Source: Gnetum montanum
Taxonomy: Eukaryota > Streptophyta > Gnetopsida > Gnetales > Gnetaceae
Assembly: GCA_015680685.1 (NCBI GenBank)
Contig: MNCI01003975.1
Span: 1,977,371-2,041,370, forward strand
Direction: 5' to 3'
Length of the DNA: 64,000 nt
Shown: positions 1 to 10,613 of the stretch, piece after piece
Numbering within the stretch: position 1 is the first letter of the stretch
How the letters are laid out: the number at the start of each line of letters is the position of its first letter
Translations under genes and position numbers: made by a program
The notes under the pieces: model-generated
Database searches by the model: none
Told to the model about the DNA's origin: nothing
Seen by the model: only the letters and a program-made list of their open reading frames with translations

Positions 1-2317
1 ATTGCTGCGGTTGGGTAGGTAATTCCCCTTGCATTGTTGGAGCAGGAGGTGTTATGGGAACTACTTGAGGAAAAGGTGCGGGTGGAGTTAGAGGATGGAC
101 AGAATGTGGAATGTCTCCCGGAGGAGAAGGAGTCCTTCTGAAGTACTCCCGAGCGTAGTAGTGACGGCGTGGAGTGTGACTCATAGCGTCACCTGGAGAA
201 ACTGGCTGCTGCACATAATAACCATAAGGATCAGGCTGCCGGTAAGGGTATCGATGTGTTGGCTGTGGCATCCCCCATGACTGTGGGTATTGCCACTGCT
301 GATGTTGCTCGATGGGCTGCGGAGGTGTTCCACTTGGATAATACGTCAAGGGTTGGTGGAACTGCCTCGGGTTACCTTGTGGATAAGGTAACCTTCTGGG
401 TGTTTGCCGTTGATTAAGTCTTGGATTTAATGCATACACCCCAGACTCCTGCAGATGTGAGATAATTGGACAACATCCCTTAGGATGGTCATAATAGCAG
501 ACCTCACATCCACCGTCATTGTCTGAATCAGAATTTTCAGCCTCATCGGAGTTAGAGATTTTTCCCTTACCCTTGTTATGTGCAGGGTTAAAGTTTCTCC
601 GCTTGTCTTTGCTTTTATCACTACTTTGCTCATCCTTAGACTCTTCTACAATTTTCAGGACTGTTTCTATTCGTGAGTCTAAGGAATCCCACATTTGGTC
701 TACCTTAGCCGATACCTCCGTTGTTAACTTTTGGATCGGCACAGTTTTCCTGTTCACCAACTCTTCGAGTGGTGACTCATCCTCCTCATCACAGAATTTC
801 ACTCCCTTCTTACGAAGGGAGGGATCACGGTTGTATTCCTCCGCACTTTCTCTTTTCCGTAGCTCACCCTCTTCTTGCGCTACTTGTTCCAACAATACTT
901 CAACTTCATGGGCTCTTAGTTGGGAGAGTCTCCCTTGGGCGTAAGTCCCAAGAGTTCTTCTCGTTTCATTTCGTAGCCCATCCACGAGGTGGCGAAGTTG
1001 ATCCCGCTTAGCGTACCCATGGCCCGGGCAACGATGTAGCAATGTGTAGTAACGGGCCATGGCAGCATCCAAGGATTCATGAGCTCCTTGTTTCCAGCCT
1101 TGGATCTGCTTACGCAAGTTAGACACTCTGGAGTACGTTTGATATTTGTTGTTGAACAATTCGAGCATCGTACTCCACCTCCTGATGGTTTCCGGTTCTA
1201 AGGACCGGTACCAGCTTTCTGCTTCTTTAGTGAGTGTCCTTGGGAACAACTTGAGTTTCTGCCACTCATTGTCTATGTTCTGCAAGGCACAGGCGTCGTG
1301 GAATGCCTGTAAATGATGTTGAGGATCAGCGTTGTATCCCCCTTCAAAACGTGGGATATTATTTATATCCAAACGCTTGATCCTACTGTCTTTCAAATGC
1401 CTTGTGGGAATCCTAACTGCCTCTCTAATGTCAAGCATACTTCGGGTTGCGAATAGGGGTTCGTCATGATCATCTCTTTCATGACGTCTGTGATGTCTAC
1501 GTTGTGGTTCCCTATTCTCCCTACGTCCTTGCCCTTGTCCTAACTCCTCTCGACCTTCTTGTCGAGGCATTTCATCTCTTCTACCTTTACTTTCCGCGTT
1601 ATGCTCATGGTGGCTGCGCCCAGATGTGGAAGGAGAGGGTGAATGATGTGATGAAGGGGAAGAAGAAGGGGATCCATCACCATGGTGATGTTTCTTGCCT
1701 TCTCTTCGGCTGCTTCGGTCCCGACCGTTGCGACGATCAACGAGTCCGTCATTAGTGCGAGTGATTGTTCCTGCCGTGAACAGCTGGTGCTCACGGGGAT
1801 CAGAGCCTGGAATATGTATCGTTGATCTAAGGCCCTGATGCCTAACCTCTTCACTAGAGTGAGGAGGAGGAACATCATTTTCTAAGAAACCCGTTGTGAG
1901 GGGTTCCTCGTCTCCTATTTCACTAATGACGTGGGAAACCTTGCCCTTCAGTAGTGAATGTTGGCTCTCCTGCCTTGCATCCCGAATACGTTGGGCTTTT
2001 GTGGGTTGATAATCCCTCAGAGTGTAATCATCCGCAACGTATTCAGTAATCAGCTCTTGCATGCCATACCGTACCAAGGCACGGAAAAGCATGTTGGAAG
2101 CAGATCGATCTGGGGGTAACACGATGTTACCTTGCATGTCTCTCCACCGCAGTTGCTCATCTTGATGGAAAACAAAGGTAAAATCCGGCACATACTCATC
2201 GGGATGAGTATATGTGACCTTAGATTGTTGAGGACATGGTTGATCTCGGTTATGCGTATGATGCTGACTTTCTCCTGTATTGTCCTTAGGTGAGTTGATT
2301 TCGTGAGAAGAAGCCAT
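1..2317 (-). CDS. gag: Gag polyprotein of element A, intact but cut by the window edge
   Basis: Structural capsid/nucleocapsid polyprotein of a Gypsy retrotransposon, expected to assemble cytoplasmic virus-like particles. The frame opens at the ATG at 2317-2315, just after the leader, and I read 772 sense codons to position 1 with no stop. Order: N-terminal segment conserved in B, C and D (about residues 40-130); Ser/Pro/His-rich linker (about 210-235); Arg/His-rich stretch before FATRSM; the Retrotrans_gag-like core with RFEGGY near residue 322 and ESWYRSLE near 366; an acidic/Lys-rich helix region; a zinc-knuckle-like C604-x2-C607-x3-H611-x3-4-C615/616, one residue shorter than the usual CCHC spacing; then a Pro/Gln-rich tail. 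In B the same frame continues into protease, so this is probably Gag-PR. Sister copies B, C and D are full of stops, so an open frame this long is notable. Confidence 0.92.
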   Translation of the reverse strand, partial: MASSHEINSPKDNTGESQHHTHNRDQPCPQQSKVTYTHPDEYVPDFTFVFHQDEQLRWRDMQGNIVLPPDRSASNMLFRALVRYGMQELITEYVADDYTLRDYQPTKAQRIRDARQESQHSLLKGKVSHVISEIGDEEPLTTGFLENDVPPPHSSEEVRHQGLRSTIHIPGSDPREHQLFTAGTITRTNDGLVDRRNGRDRSSRREGKKHHHGDGSPSSSPSSHHSPSPSTSGRSHHEHNAESKGRRDEMPRQEGREELGQGQGRRENREPQRRHHRRHERDDHDEPLFATRSMLDIREAVRIPTRHLKDSRIKRLDINNIPRFEGGYNADPQHHLQAFHDACALQNIDNEWQKLKLFPRTLTKEAESWYRSLEPETIRRWSTMLELFNNKYQTYSRVSNLRKQIQGWKQGAHESLDAAMARYYTLLHRCPGHGYAKRDQLRHLVDGLRNETRRTLGTYAQGRLSQLRAHEVEVLLEQVAQEEGELRKRESAEEYNRDPSLRKKGVKFCDEEDESPLEELVNRKTVPIQKLTTEVSAKVDQMWDSLDSRIETVLKIVEESKDEQSSDKSKDKRRNFNPAHNKGKGKISNSDEAENSDSDNDGGCEVCYYDHPKGCCPIISHLQESGVYALNPRLNQRQTPRRLPYPQGNPRQFHQPLTYYPSGTPPQPIEQHQQWQYPQSWGMPQPTHRYPYRQPDPYGYYVQQPVSPGDAMSHTPRRHYYAREYFRRTPSPPGDIPHSVHPLTPPAPFPQVVPITPPAPTMQGELPTQPQQ

Positions 2318-2444
2318 TTCTATTGGTGTGCTAATTTCACCGTTATTTATTGTTCTTGATTAACTGATTAACCCTAAGGTTCGTTTTAAGCTCACAACGA
2401 TGTGAGTGATATCCCTTATGTTAAATTGGCGAAAAAACACTTAG

Positions 2445-2462
2445 TCCCCGGCAACGGCGCCA
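2445..2462 (-). other. Primer-binding site, tRNA-Asp (element A)
   Basis: On the minus strand it reads TGGCGCCGTTGCCGGGGA, complementary to the 3' end of plant tRNA-Asp(GTC) including CCA, with no mismatch over 18 nt as far as I recall the tRNA. It lies one base from the LTR end, as in other LTR elements. Confidence 0.93.
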
Positions 2463-2888
2463 ATGATGAGTGGCGAGGTACCCCTACACTCCACCATACG
2501 AATACGAGCGTACACGCGCGATCCGGTCGAACTCCGCAGACTAAATGCCTTAACGCCACAAGAAACACTTGGGGTTAATCGTTCGTTGTCTTCCCAGGCT
2601 TGCTTGTATGTGTCACGGTGTATGGTTAAGCAAGTCTGAGGTATGTGATTTTTTTGGTATTTTCGGCTTATCTTCTATGCTACCAGGAGAAAGGGTTGAG
2701 AAAACTAAACTAACTCTAACTAAGATCTAAGTCTAAATTAACTAGCGTCAGCATCCGTTCCCACTTGCCGGACACACCCTGAACTATGCAACTGCAGCTT
2801 ACCAAACGCTAATCGTTACTGGGATCGCCACACGTAACGCAAGTGCTCGAAGTGGTCGTACTGAGGCACCTATTTAGCCTACGTGTGA

Positions 2889-3135
2889 TAAGCAGCCGAT
2901 TCCTTAGCCAGCCGTACACACCCGTGGGTGCTCGTAACTAAGTCGTACTTATCACACGATCTAGCCTAGCAATGAGCAGCCGATTCCTCAACTAGCCGTA
3001 CACATTAGACCCGGGAGTTACCAAGCGTAGAATCCTGGAATACGCTACTGGGTTACCAAGCATCCAATGCTCGTAATTGAGTCGTACTCATGCATTGCGT
3101 CAAGCAGCCGATTCCTTGACTAGCCGTACACGTCC
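2889..3135 (-). repeat. Three-copy repeat in U5 of element A LTR
   Basis: A unit containing CAAGGAATCGGCTGCT on the minus strand recurs around 2891, 2975 and 3103, together with flanking GAGTACGACTTGATTACGAG-like text. Unit lengths are about 84 and 128 bp. B has one copy in its 5' LTR and two in its 3' LTR. Confidence 0.75.
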
Positions 3136-3233
3136 GTAGACGCTCGTAATCAAGTTGTACTTGAACGCACTAGGAAAGCAGGACAGAAAGCAATAAAACC
3201 ATGTACTGCAAGGTTTATCCAATCAAGTTCGTC

Positions 3234-3239
3234 TTTATT
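3234..3239 (-). terminator. Polyadenylation signal in element A LTR
   Basis: AATAAA on the minus strand inside a CAATAAAGAC context, about 170 bp downstream of the TATA box. It is conserved in the B and C LTRs, so it is the probable R-region poly(A) signal. Confidence 0.6.
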
Positions 3240-3400
3240 GCCGTACACAACTTGGGTTCAGGTTACAAGCTGCTCGAATAAAGAGCCGTTCACTCTAGAA
3301 CTCCTATTGCGGGCACATTGGGGAAAAATTCTAACTCTGGAGTGATCAATCTGCCAGAGCTTCGCTACACTAGCCAGGATTTTGAAAAAGGGGAGTGCCG

Positions 3401-3413
3401 CCTCTTATTTATA
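3401..3413 (-). promoter_or_regulatory. TATA box of element A LTR
   Basis: Minus strand reads TATAAATAAGAGG. The same block stands at the equivalent place in all four B and C LTRs (9632, 15972, 31810, 38088), marking the U3/R core promoter. Confidence 0.8.
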
Positions 3414-3430
3414 GAAATGGCGGCGCGACA

Positions 3431-3488
3431 CGATATCGCGTATGCGATATCGCAGGAGAAGACGCGATATCGCGTACGCGATATCGCG
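3431..3488. promoter_or_regulatory. Palindromic CGATATCG array in U3 of element A
   Basis: Four copies of a CGATATCG-centred palindrome in 58 bp directly upstream of the TATA box, cores at 3431-3438, 3445-3452, 3465-3472 and 3479-3486. The last two form CGCGATATCGCG twice around TA, a perfect 26-bp palindrome at 3463-3488. Position and symmetry suggest a dimeric factor site or a methylation target; function is inferred. Confidence 0.75.
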
Positions 3489-3513
3489 GCCTAGTGTAAA
3501 CCGCGTCTCATCA

Positions 3514-5189
3514 CTATAGCACACCCAAACATTTACTTGTCATGCATATGGAGATATTGATATTGCATCAAAACACTATCAGTGATCAAATATTAAAATA
3601 AGAGTCATCTTACTATTGACATATATGAGGTATTAACTTTAAAATACTAAACAATAAGATAACTTTAGAGATATCAAAAAATAATTTCTTCAATGCCAAT
3701 AACCAAACACAATGACGACCCTCATCCACCTAAGAAAGGCACATTATGCCATCATTCTAAATGATACATCCTAATATTTCAATTGGTTAAAAGTATTGAT
3801 TTCAAGTCATACTATTGCTGTAGTTGACTTCCAGTAACATATGCAATGGTTTTACAAAAAAAGCTCATTGTAAATGATTCAAGAAAGCTTAGAAGCATAC
3901 AATGTTAGCACTCAATTCAAAAATAGACATATGAACTTGTATTATGTTCATTTACTAAAATCATGAATGCATTTGTATGACAAATGATAATTAAAAAAAG
4001 TGTAAAAGGCCAAGGTAGCTTAATCGAATATGTCTGATATTGGCAAAAGATAAGACTAATATAATTCTAATGCTTGAGAAAGAGATAGAAAAATTTTCTT
4101 ATGGTTTGTAAGAATTATGAATAAGTGATCATTAATTGATGATCAAGCTCGTATTGTAAGAGAGTGTAATAGTTTGATTAATTAATTATATCTGTTAGAG
4201 TATGTTTTCTACCTTTCTACATTCTAATCCATGTCTTTAAGGAAAAATAAAGTTATGTATTTCCTTTCTAGGACCTTAGAAAAACCTTTTTCATGAAGAA
4301 CTTCATAGTTTTTTTTTGTAATGTGAACCTCAATCAAAAAATTAGAAATAGTGCTACTAGGCTATGGGTAGTAGTTTAATTACAGTACTAGTGTTGGTAG
4401 ATTGTGAGCTCCATGTTGCTTCTAGATTATAGAACTACATGCTATAGTGTGGTCGTAGTTCTCCAATATTGATACATTACGAAAAATAATGCAAGTCTCA
4501 TAGATTCACACTATCTACATCTTATTTCTATTAAAAACTACAACATCCTTTGAGTCATAGTTGATTGCATTTTTTGTTAAAAGAAACTTTGAGTTGCATA
4601 AACTTGCACTAAAAACAAATGATTACTACAAGACGTAGTATGTTGTAAAATTAAAAACAAGTTCGTGTCGCATAGACTCGCATTGAAATTGAACACAATT
4701 TTGATTCATAATTGAAAATTGTTTGACTGGTACGACATGGAAGGCTAAATATCTAAATTATACATTAAAAGTGGGTGCTATAGTTATCTAAATTAATAGC
4801 AGTTAATCATTAAGAAGGTTATCATAAAGATAACTGCTATAGTTATGATTAACATATGGGATGTATACGTGCATATGCACCTTCACAGTTGAACATGATC
4901 TTAAGCGCTAGTTGCCAACTTTCCCTTACCAATTTGGATTCACTATCCTTTTATTCAATTTAGCAAGATGTGAATGAGGTTCATCTAAAGATTACAATAA
5001 GATAAATGTTTGAACAAAAGCTAAAGTTAGGTCACATTTAGAAAAAAATCTCAACAAAGACCGTATTCAAATACATCAAGAATTCTACATTATTAGATTG
5101 TTTATATTTACTAGACCTTAAGGTAATTTTTATATTGATTTTCTTTTATTCTCACTTGAGATATACAGTACATCAAAGACTTTATAGTA
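3514..5189. other. Unassigned AT-rich DNA left of the LINE
   Basis: No long reading frame, RNA gene or clear repeat boundary. The last part (about 4900-5189) may belong to the endonuclease end of the LINE, but the translation is too decayed to be sure. Short inverted text occurs around 4780-4860. Confidence 0.4.
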
Positions 5190-7660
5190 GGAGTTAAGGT
5201 AGTGGAGTCTTATCATCAATCTTTAGAGTTGATCTTGCAAGTCTAATTGTATCTTGATATGGAAAAGAATAAGACAAACAAAGTGCATGAACAAAGATTA
5301 ACATCTAAGATCAAAGATACGTACAAAGAGATAGTGCAAAAGCAATGGAACTTTAACAAACATTCTAAGAATGTGGAACAAATTTTAGTTGAATCAATTA
5401 AACAGGTTACTAATGACTTCAATCATAATAGTCATTAGCACTGGTTTGATGATGAATGTGTGCAAGTTAGAAGAAGCATTAAAAATAGCTATTGTAGATC
5501 AAAAAAAAATTTTGATTAAGTAGTATAAATGCTTAATCAGAAATAAGAAGAGGTTCTTTGTTAGAAATAAAAAAGAGCTTCTTGCATACATTATCAAAAA
5601 ATAGCTGAAGAAAATTTGGAAGTCTTTTTAGCAAAAAAGGTCTCCATCACTTGAAATCTCTTTTCATGATATTTGCATTTTTTATAATAAGATTTTTTCA
5701 AGGGAGGATGATAGATGCTCTAGCCTTACTCAAGCTTCCTTGTATTTCACTCTAGATGAGGTGATATATAGCATTAAGAGATTAGCAACTGATAGAGCTA
5801 TGAGTCCCAGTGGTTTGTATGCTAAATTACTTCAATGGGCATGAACTCCTATTCATAAAAAAATTTTCGAAGACTAAACATAGTGGTTGAGGATGGCTTG
5901 GAGCCATAATGAAGGATTAGCAAGATAATACTTTTGCATATAAAAGGTGACAAAATAATCTAAACAACTATCAAATGATAATGGTTTGTAATATCTTTGC
6001 CAAGCTATTGGACATCCTTCTTAAAAAAAGATTTGGCACTTGGGTAGAAATTACTAATAAAAGGGCAATTTTCTAGGCATGCTTCAGACAAAACTACTTC
6101 ACTATTGATCTTTTGGTTACTCTTCAATATTGTATAAAAGTTGCAAAAAAGCCCAAGAAAATTTTTTTCTTTTATTTTTTTGATTTTGAAAGTTATGAGT
6201 GACCTAATTATTTAGGCTTTCCTAGAAAGTTAATAGTAATAAATTAAAATTTGTATGAGGAAGTCATAATTGAGGTTGAGGATAGTATATTAGAGGATAA
6301 ATTTTAGTTTGAGAGAAGAATTGGAGTGAAGAATGGTTATCCTTTATCTTCAACTCTCTCTAGCCTCTTTATTGATGAATTACAAGATTGATTATATAAA
6401 GGTTATCAAAATCATGTTATCAAACTAGGATCTCAAGTAATACACCTACTTCTATATACAGATGATGCTGCATTAATTTCTACATCTAAATGAAATATGC
6501 ATAATATGGTGCAAGTGTTAGAAAGTTTTTGTCTTTCATCAAGTATGAAGGTTAATGTGCAAGAAATAAAAATGATGATATGGATCTGAAGGTCAATGTG
6601 GAAAAAATAAAAATGATGATATGGGGTACCAAGAATGTAAATTTTAGTTTTAGTTTAGGGTCTACCAAAATAGAAATTATGAACTACATTAGATATTTGA
6701 GGCTTCATTGTGGAAACAACTATAGATGGAATAAATATGTTAAAGAAAGAATAGTGGAAGGAATTAAAGCTCTCTATGTTGTTAAAAAGAAATTCAAGGC
6801 ATTAGGAATTTGAACTTGGTAAGTTAAAAAATAAATCTTCCAATCTATTATTTATCCAATTGCATTGTATAGGTGTGAAGTGTGGGGACTAGGTGTTAAT
6901 GCGAAAAACTAGTAGGCTATTGAAAGGGTGCAAAAGAATTTTTTATTAGATAAATTACAAGTAAAAACTTAGACATCTTATTCCATGTTGCTTTTGGAGT
7001 GTGATTTACTTCCCCAAGAAGTTCAAGCTTTTTATTAATTTAGTGCTTATAATAAAAAACTCTCAAAATCAAAGCATCTAGAGTTTTTTAAAAACTTCCT
7101 TGAAAGTATAAGAGAACAAAGTTGGTATTTTCAAGGGATACAATGGCTCAAAAATTTGAATATCTCAACTGAGGTGATACAAAATAATCCTAAACATGTT
7201 GGGAAGTTAGTAAAACATTGGTATTAATAAGGAAAGGAAAAACTGTACTTAGAGCATATTAGAGGTAACTTTGTAAATTTACCAATCTAGTATCTTATAG
7301 CTAATATCCTAATTTGAGCTTGTAGTTTGATCAACAAGCTCCATTTGAGTTCACATTGTCTAAGGATTGAAAGTGGAATATGGATTTACATGCAAAGGAA
7401 AAAGTGCATATGTCGATTATGTGGATCTGAAGCCCTTAAGGATGAGTAGCATGTTTCTCTTAGCTATCATGTGATTGATCATTTGAGAAAGAAATACAAT
7501 ATTACTACTAACACTTTGTATGATTTATTTTTGATGCATCCTATGGTGGTTGGTCATTTTGTTGAGTCAGGTTTTGTTCTTCATGATATGAATGTAATGG
7601 CTATCTAATAGATCCTTTGGATCTTTAGACATTAATAAATTAGTTTTAGTTTCATATTTA
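5190..7660 (+). pseudogene. Decayed non-LTR retrotransposon (LINE) ORF2: reverse transcriptase and C-terminal region
   Basis: Remnant of the polyprotein that copies LINE RNA at the target site. Translating in shifting frames gives the RT domain in order: an IFAKLLDILLKKRFG block near 5990, a FFYFFDFES block near 6165, GVKNGYPLSSTLSSLFIDEL near 6325, the catalytic YTDD at 6455-6466 (usually YADD), KVNVEKIKMMIWG near 6590, and IYPIALYRCEVWG near 6850. A C-terminal Cys/His segment (CRLCG...H) follows near 7405-7455, as in plant LINEs. Many stops and frameshifts; no intact endonuclease. A possible 3' end with AATAAAGACTTTATC lies near 7916-7935. Two plus-strand open segments (5247-5438, 6580-6813) are fragments of this gene, not separate genes. 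Confidence 0.85.
6549..6626 (+). repeat. Tandem duplication inside LINE RT
   Basis: About 40 bp beginning AAGGTTAATGTG and ending GATGATATGG is followed directly by a near-identical copy, duplicating the codons around KVNV..IKMMIW. It is private to this copy and would add about 13 residues. Confidence 0.75.
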
Positions 7661-8399
7661 AGATTAATTTAACTTGGTATAATAAGGTTTGTGGAATCAG
7701 AATTATTTGGCTATAAAGACTCATCATCCAAAGGTTCAATGCTCATCTCGGCAAGGTGAAGCCTTGGGAGACTCATAGATGAGTAACATCTTATCCTCTT
7801 TAGAGTGATTCCTAATTATTTAACTATATATGAGAATATATAGCTAACATAATACTTTGGTAGCATTTAAATGAAGCATAACATTGTTAACTTAATGTTA
7901 TCCTTGTAAGAAAAATGAATAAAGACTTTATCTTTATCAAAGATAGAGTTAGCCAAAGTGTATAACCATATTAATTATCTACAATTCAGTCCTTATAAAT
8001 AAATAGCTAATGAAAGTGATGCTTAATCTAATATAACTAACCAAACCTAAACAAGGATAGACATTTCAAAGCATAAAAAAGAGTAGAATAATATGGTGCA
8101 ACAAAATTTTATATAAGATATATCAACAAGTAAATAAATAACAATGATGTATGAGCCTAGCAATATGACTCTTAATTTGGAAGCTCCAAGTTATAGGTTT
8201 GATTCTAATAGGTAATGCTTAATTATAAAAATGATATAATTGCAAATTACATGTAAACAAAAGCTCAACAGTAACTTTTTGTCCTTAAATAAATCAATTT
8301 ATTTTTTCTTTAATGCTTTAGAAATTAGGACCACTCACAATTGATTTTACTCATCCAAAAAAGTCAATGATGCTTTTAGTTTCTTCTATCTTTAGTAAT
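7661..8399. other. LINE 3' tail and unassigned DNA
   Basis: 7661-7935 is probably the LINE 3' end. The rest to 8399 lies in the position of the internal region of Copia remnant I but gives no recognisable domain. Confidence 0.4.
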
Positions 8400-8760
8400 T
8401 GATGCAAGCTCTTAAAGTTAGAAGCTTGGAGTTTTTAACTTTATCATTTCATTTATAGATTAGCTGAAGGTACTTTCATCTCTCTAGCAAATTGAAGATG
8501 CATAATCTTTATATAAATAACTCTATCTAGGCCACACACTAAATAATTCATTGCTCAAGCATCATGAATCACATTATTCATTCCTTTCCTAATAGCCCTT
8601 TAAACTTTGTCATCATGAGCTAAGAGATATGTTTTCATCTTGAATTTTTATAGAGGATAATCTAAGCCATTGAAGCATGGAGCTTTGTTTGATGAGAAAT
8701 CTTGATTTTTTTGTCATGTCTAGGTATAATGTTTGGAATACAAATTATTAAGTTTAAAAA
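8400..8760 (-). pseudogene. Copia-type gag remnant (element I)
   Basis: Minus-strand translation gives the N-terminal pattern of Ty1/Copia Gag: CFNGLDYPL near 8680, KFKMKTYLLA, a gap, then AMNYLVCGLDRVIYIKI near 8540, matching the family pattern of F-x-G-x-NY...M..YL.A and the later L..L....F.RI. Several stops, no PR, IN or RT seen. It stands at the right distance downstream of a Met-tRNA primer site, which supports the call. Confidence 0.65.
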
Positions 8761-8770
8761 TGTTTATCTT

Positions 8771-8782
8771 GCTTTGATACCA
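8771..8782 (-). other. Primer-binding site, initiator tRNA-Met (element I)
   Basis: Minus strand TGGTATCAAAGC against the usual TGGTATCAGAGC. An LTR-like TGTTCCTAG starts at 8788 on the plus strand, so the 5' LTR lies to the right. Confidence 0.65.
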
Positions 8783-8787
8783 ATTAT

Positions 8788-9541
8788 TGTTCCTAGACAT
8801 GCCCAAACTAGAAAAATATCCTAGATGCAACAATAACTCTGATGGAGAAAAAATAGACTCAAAGTTTTAAAGGTGATTTAGCTGCAAGAATGGATAATCT
8901 AATCCTTCATAAAACTCTTCCAAAATCCTTAGGGGTAGAGCTATTTTATTAATCTTTTAAAATGTACAAGGCTTTTGTTACAACCTAGACTAAGTACCAT
9001 CACCAAGTTTGAAGTCATAAAATTCAGCTTTCAAGGAAGAGATTGAGGAAGAAAACCTTACATTCCCTATCTTAAATTAGAGAAATAATTAGTATAATGC
9101 TAAAAGAAAATTCAAAAAGAGTACAAAATAAAGAGATTTTACAAAAGAAAGATAGAGAAGAAAGAATAGAAAAGAGGAAGAAGAAATTTTGAAGCTAAAA
9201 TAGAGTTCAAAACTAGAATATTAGAATGAGATAAAAAATTTTATTTTTATAATCATTTTAAGCTATTGAATATCAACTATAAAAATAGAACTATAAATGA
9301 AACTATAGTTATTAAACATTCAACCTACATTATTTTTATATCTAGGAAGCTGAGCTAAATATTAAAGCATAGTGAAAGAGGAAGCAATTTGGCATATCAT
9401 TCTATACACCAATAATGGTCTTGTGGTTCTTGTAAAATTTTTTGACTCATTGGCAATTTGTATTTCAATTGTAAGCATTAGATTTGGAAAGTATCTCATG
9501 TGTCATGTATTTATAGTCTAGTATGTTGGTAGTGTTTATTG
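8788..9541 (-). repeat. Probable 5' LTR of Copia remnant I
   Basis: Begins with TGTTCCTAG next to the primer site. The outer end could not be fixed: no second copy of this LTR is in the window, and B is inserted at 9547. Contents otherwise AT-rich with no frame. Confidence 0.4.
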
Positions 9542-9546
9542 GTCCT

Positions 9547-10471
9547 TGATGAGACGAGATTCACATGAGCCACGATCTCGCTTCGTCCCCTACGATGTCG
9601 CTTACGCGATATCGTGGTCCCCTGCCAAATATATAAATAAGAGGTGGCACTCCTCTTATTTTCCATCCTAGTTTAAAAGTAGAGAAACTTTGGCAGTTTG
9701 ATCACTCCAGAGATAGAATATTTTCAATGTGCCCGTGGTAGGAGTCCCAAAGTGAACGGATCTTTATTCGAGCAACATTGTACCTGAACACAAGTTGTGT
9801 ATAGTAATAAAGACAAGCTTTCCGGATAAACCTTGCAGTGCATGGAATAGGATTTTATTTATTGTTTCTCTCTCACCCTTAAAATCCTAGAATGTGGTAT
9901 GAGTACAACTTGATTACGAGCATCTCATGTGACTACTTGGTAACCTAGTGGCGTATTTAAGATCTATGTTTGGTAATCCCAGTGGTAGTTCTAGATGTGT
10001 ACGATTAGTCAAGGAATCGGCTGCTCATCACACTTAGGCTAGATAGCTTCCTCAACCCTTTCCTCCTAGTTAAGTGCCTTAGTACGACCACTTCGAGCAC
10101 ATGCATTATGTGTGGTGATCCCAATAACGATTAGCATTTGGTAGCCACAGTTGCATCAATTCAGGGTGTGTACGGTAAGTGGGAACAGATGCTAATGCTA
10201 GGTAATTTAGACCTAGTCATTAGTTAGAGTTAGTTAGTTTCTCAACCCTTCACCTTGATAGCATAGAAGAAAAACATAAAAGACTATAAAAATCATATAC
10301 CTCGGCTTTACTTAACCATACACCATGACAACTACAAGTAAGTCTGGGAAGACAATGAATGATTAACCCCAAGTGTTCCATGGGGCGTGTAGGCACTTAG
10401 TCTGCGGAGTTCGATCGGATCGCGCATACTACGCTCATTTCGTATGGTTGAGTGTACTTCGCCACTCATCA
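9547..10471 (+). repeat. 5' LTR of element B
   Basis: 925 bp, TGATGAG...CTCATCA. TATA box at 9632-9639, AATAAA near 9808. U3 palindromes largely eroded, one core ACGCGATATCGT left near 9604-9615. Only one copy of the U5 repeat unit (near 10007). Confidence 0.92.
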
Positions 10472-10472
10472 T

Positions 10473-10490
10473 TGGCGCCGTTGCCGGGGA
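10473..10490 (+). other. Primer-binding site, tRNA-Asp (element B)
   Basis: TGGCGCCGTTGCCGGGGA, identical to element A, one base after the LTR. Confidence 0.93.
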
Positions 10491-10613
10491 CAAAGTGTTT
10501 GTGCATCGAATAGAACATAAGGGATATCACTCACATCGTTGTGAGCCTTAACGAACCTTCAAGTTAATCAAAAGAAAAAAATTATATAACAGTGAAATAG
10601 CACACAGATAAAA

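Larger units (their letters stand above)
1..3513 (-). mobile_element. Element A: Ty3/Gypsy LTR retrotransposon (Athila-like lineage), 5' part
   Basis: Minus-strand LTR retrotransposon cut by the left edge of the window. In reading order it has a 5' LTR (3513-2464), a primer-binding site matching the tRNA-Asp 3' end (2462-2445), a short leader, and a long open gag frame from 2317 to the edge. LTR termini are TGATGAG...CTCATCA, a perfect 7-bp inverted repeat. The tRNA-Asp primer and Gag resemblance place it near Athila-like Gypsy elements; the placement is inferred from family knowledge. The 3' half is not visible, so whether A has RT and integrase is unknown. The 5 bp outside the LTR, CTATA (3514-3518), is the predicted target duplication. 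The intact gag and perfect primer site suggest it is the youngest member of the family here. Confidence 0.93.
2464..3513 (-). repeat. 5' LTR of element A
   Basis: 1,050 bp, bounded by TGATGAG at 2464-2470 and CTCATCA at 3507-3513 on the plus strand. Read on the minus strand it has a palindrome-rich U3, a TATA box, a polyadenylation signal and a long U5 with three copies of a repeated unit. The ends match those of the complete LTRs of elements B and C. Confidence 0.93.

Noticed and set aside
519-944. 141-codon plus-strand open frame, and neighbours at 95-280, 427-633, 721-1011, 1447-1755 and 1540-1878
   Set aside because: All lie within the 772-codon minus-strand gag frame of element A in other frames; their protein text is not conserved as protein in B or C.
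2445-2462. tRNA-Asp-like text considered as a tRNA gene
   Set aside because: Only the 18 nt complementary to the tRNA 3' end are present, next to an LTR; this is a primer-binding site.
3431-3488. Regular palindromes considered as a CRISPR array
   Set aside because: No unique spacers of constant length, nuclear plant context, and the units lie in a retrotransposon U3.
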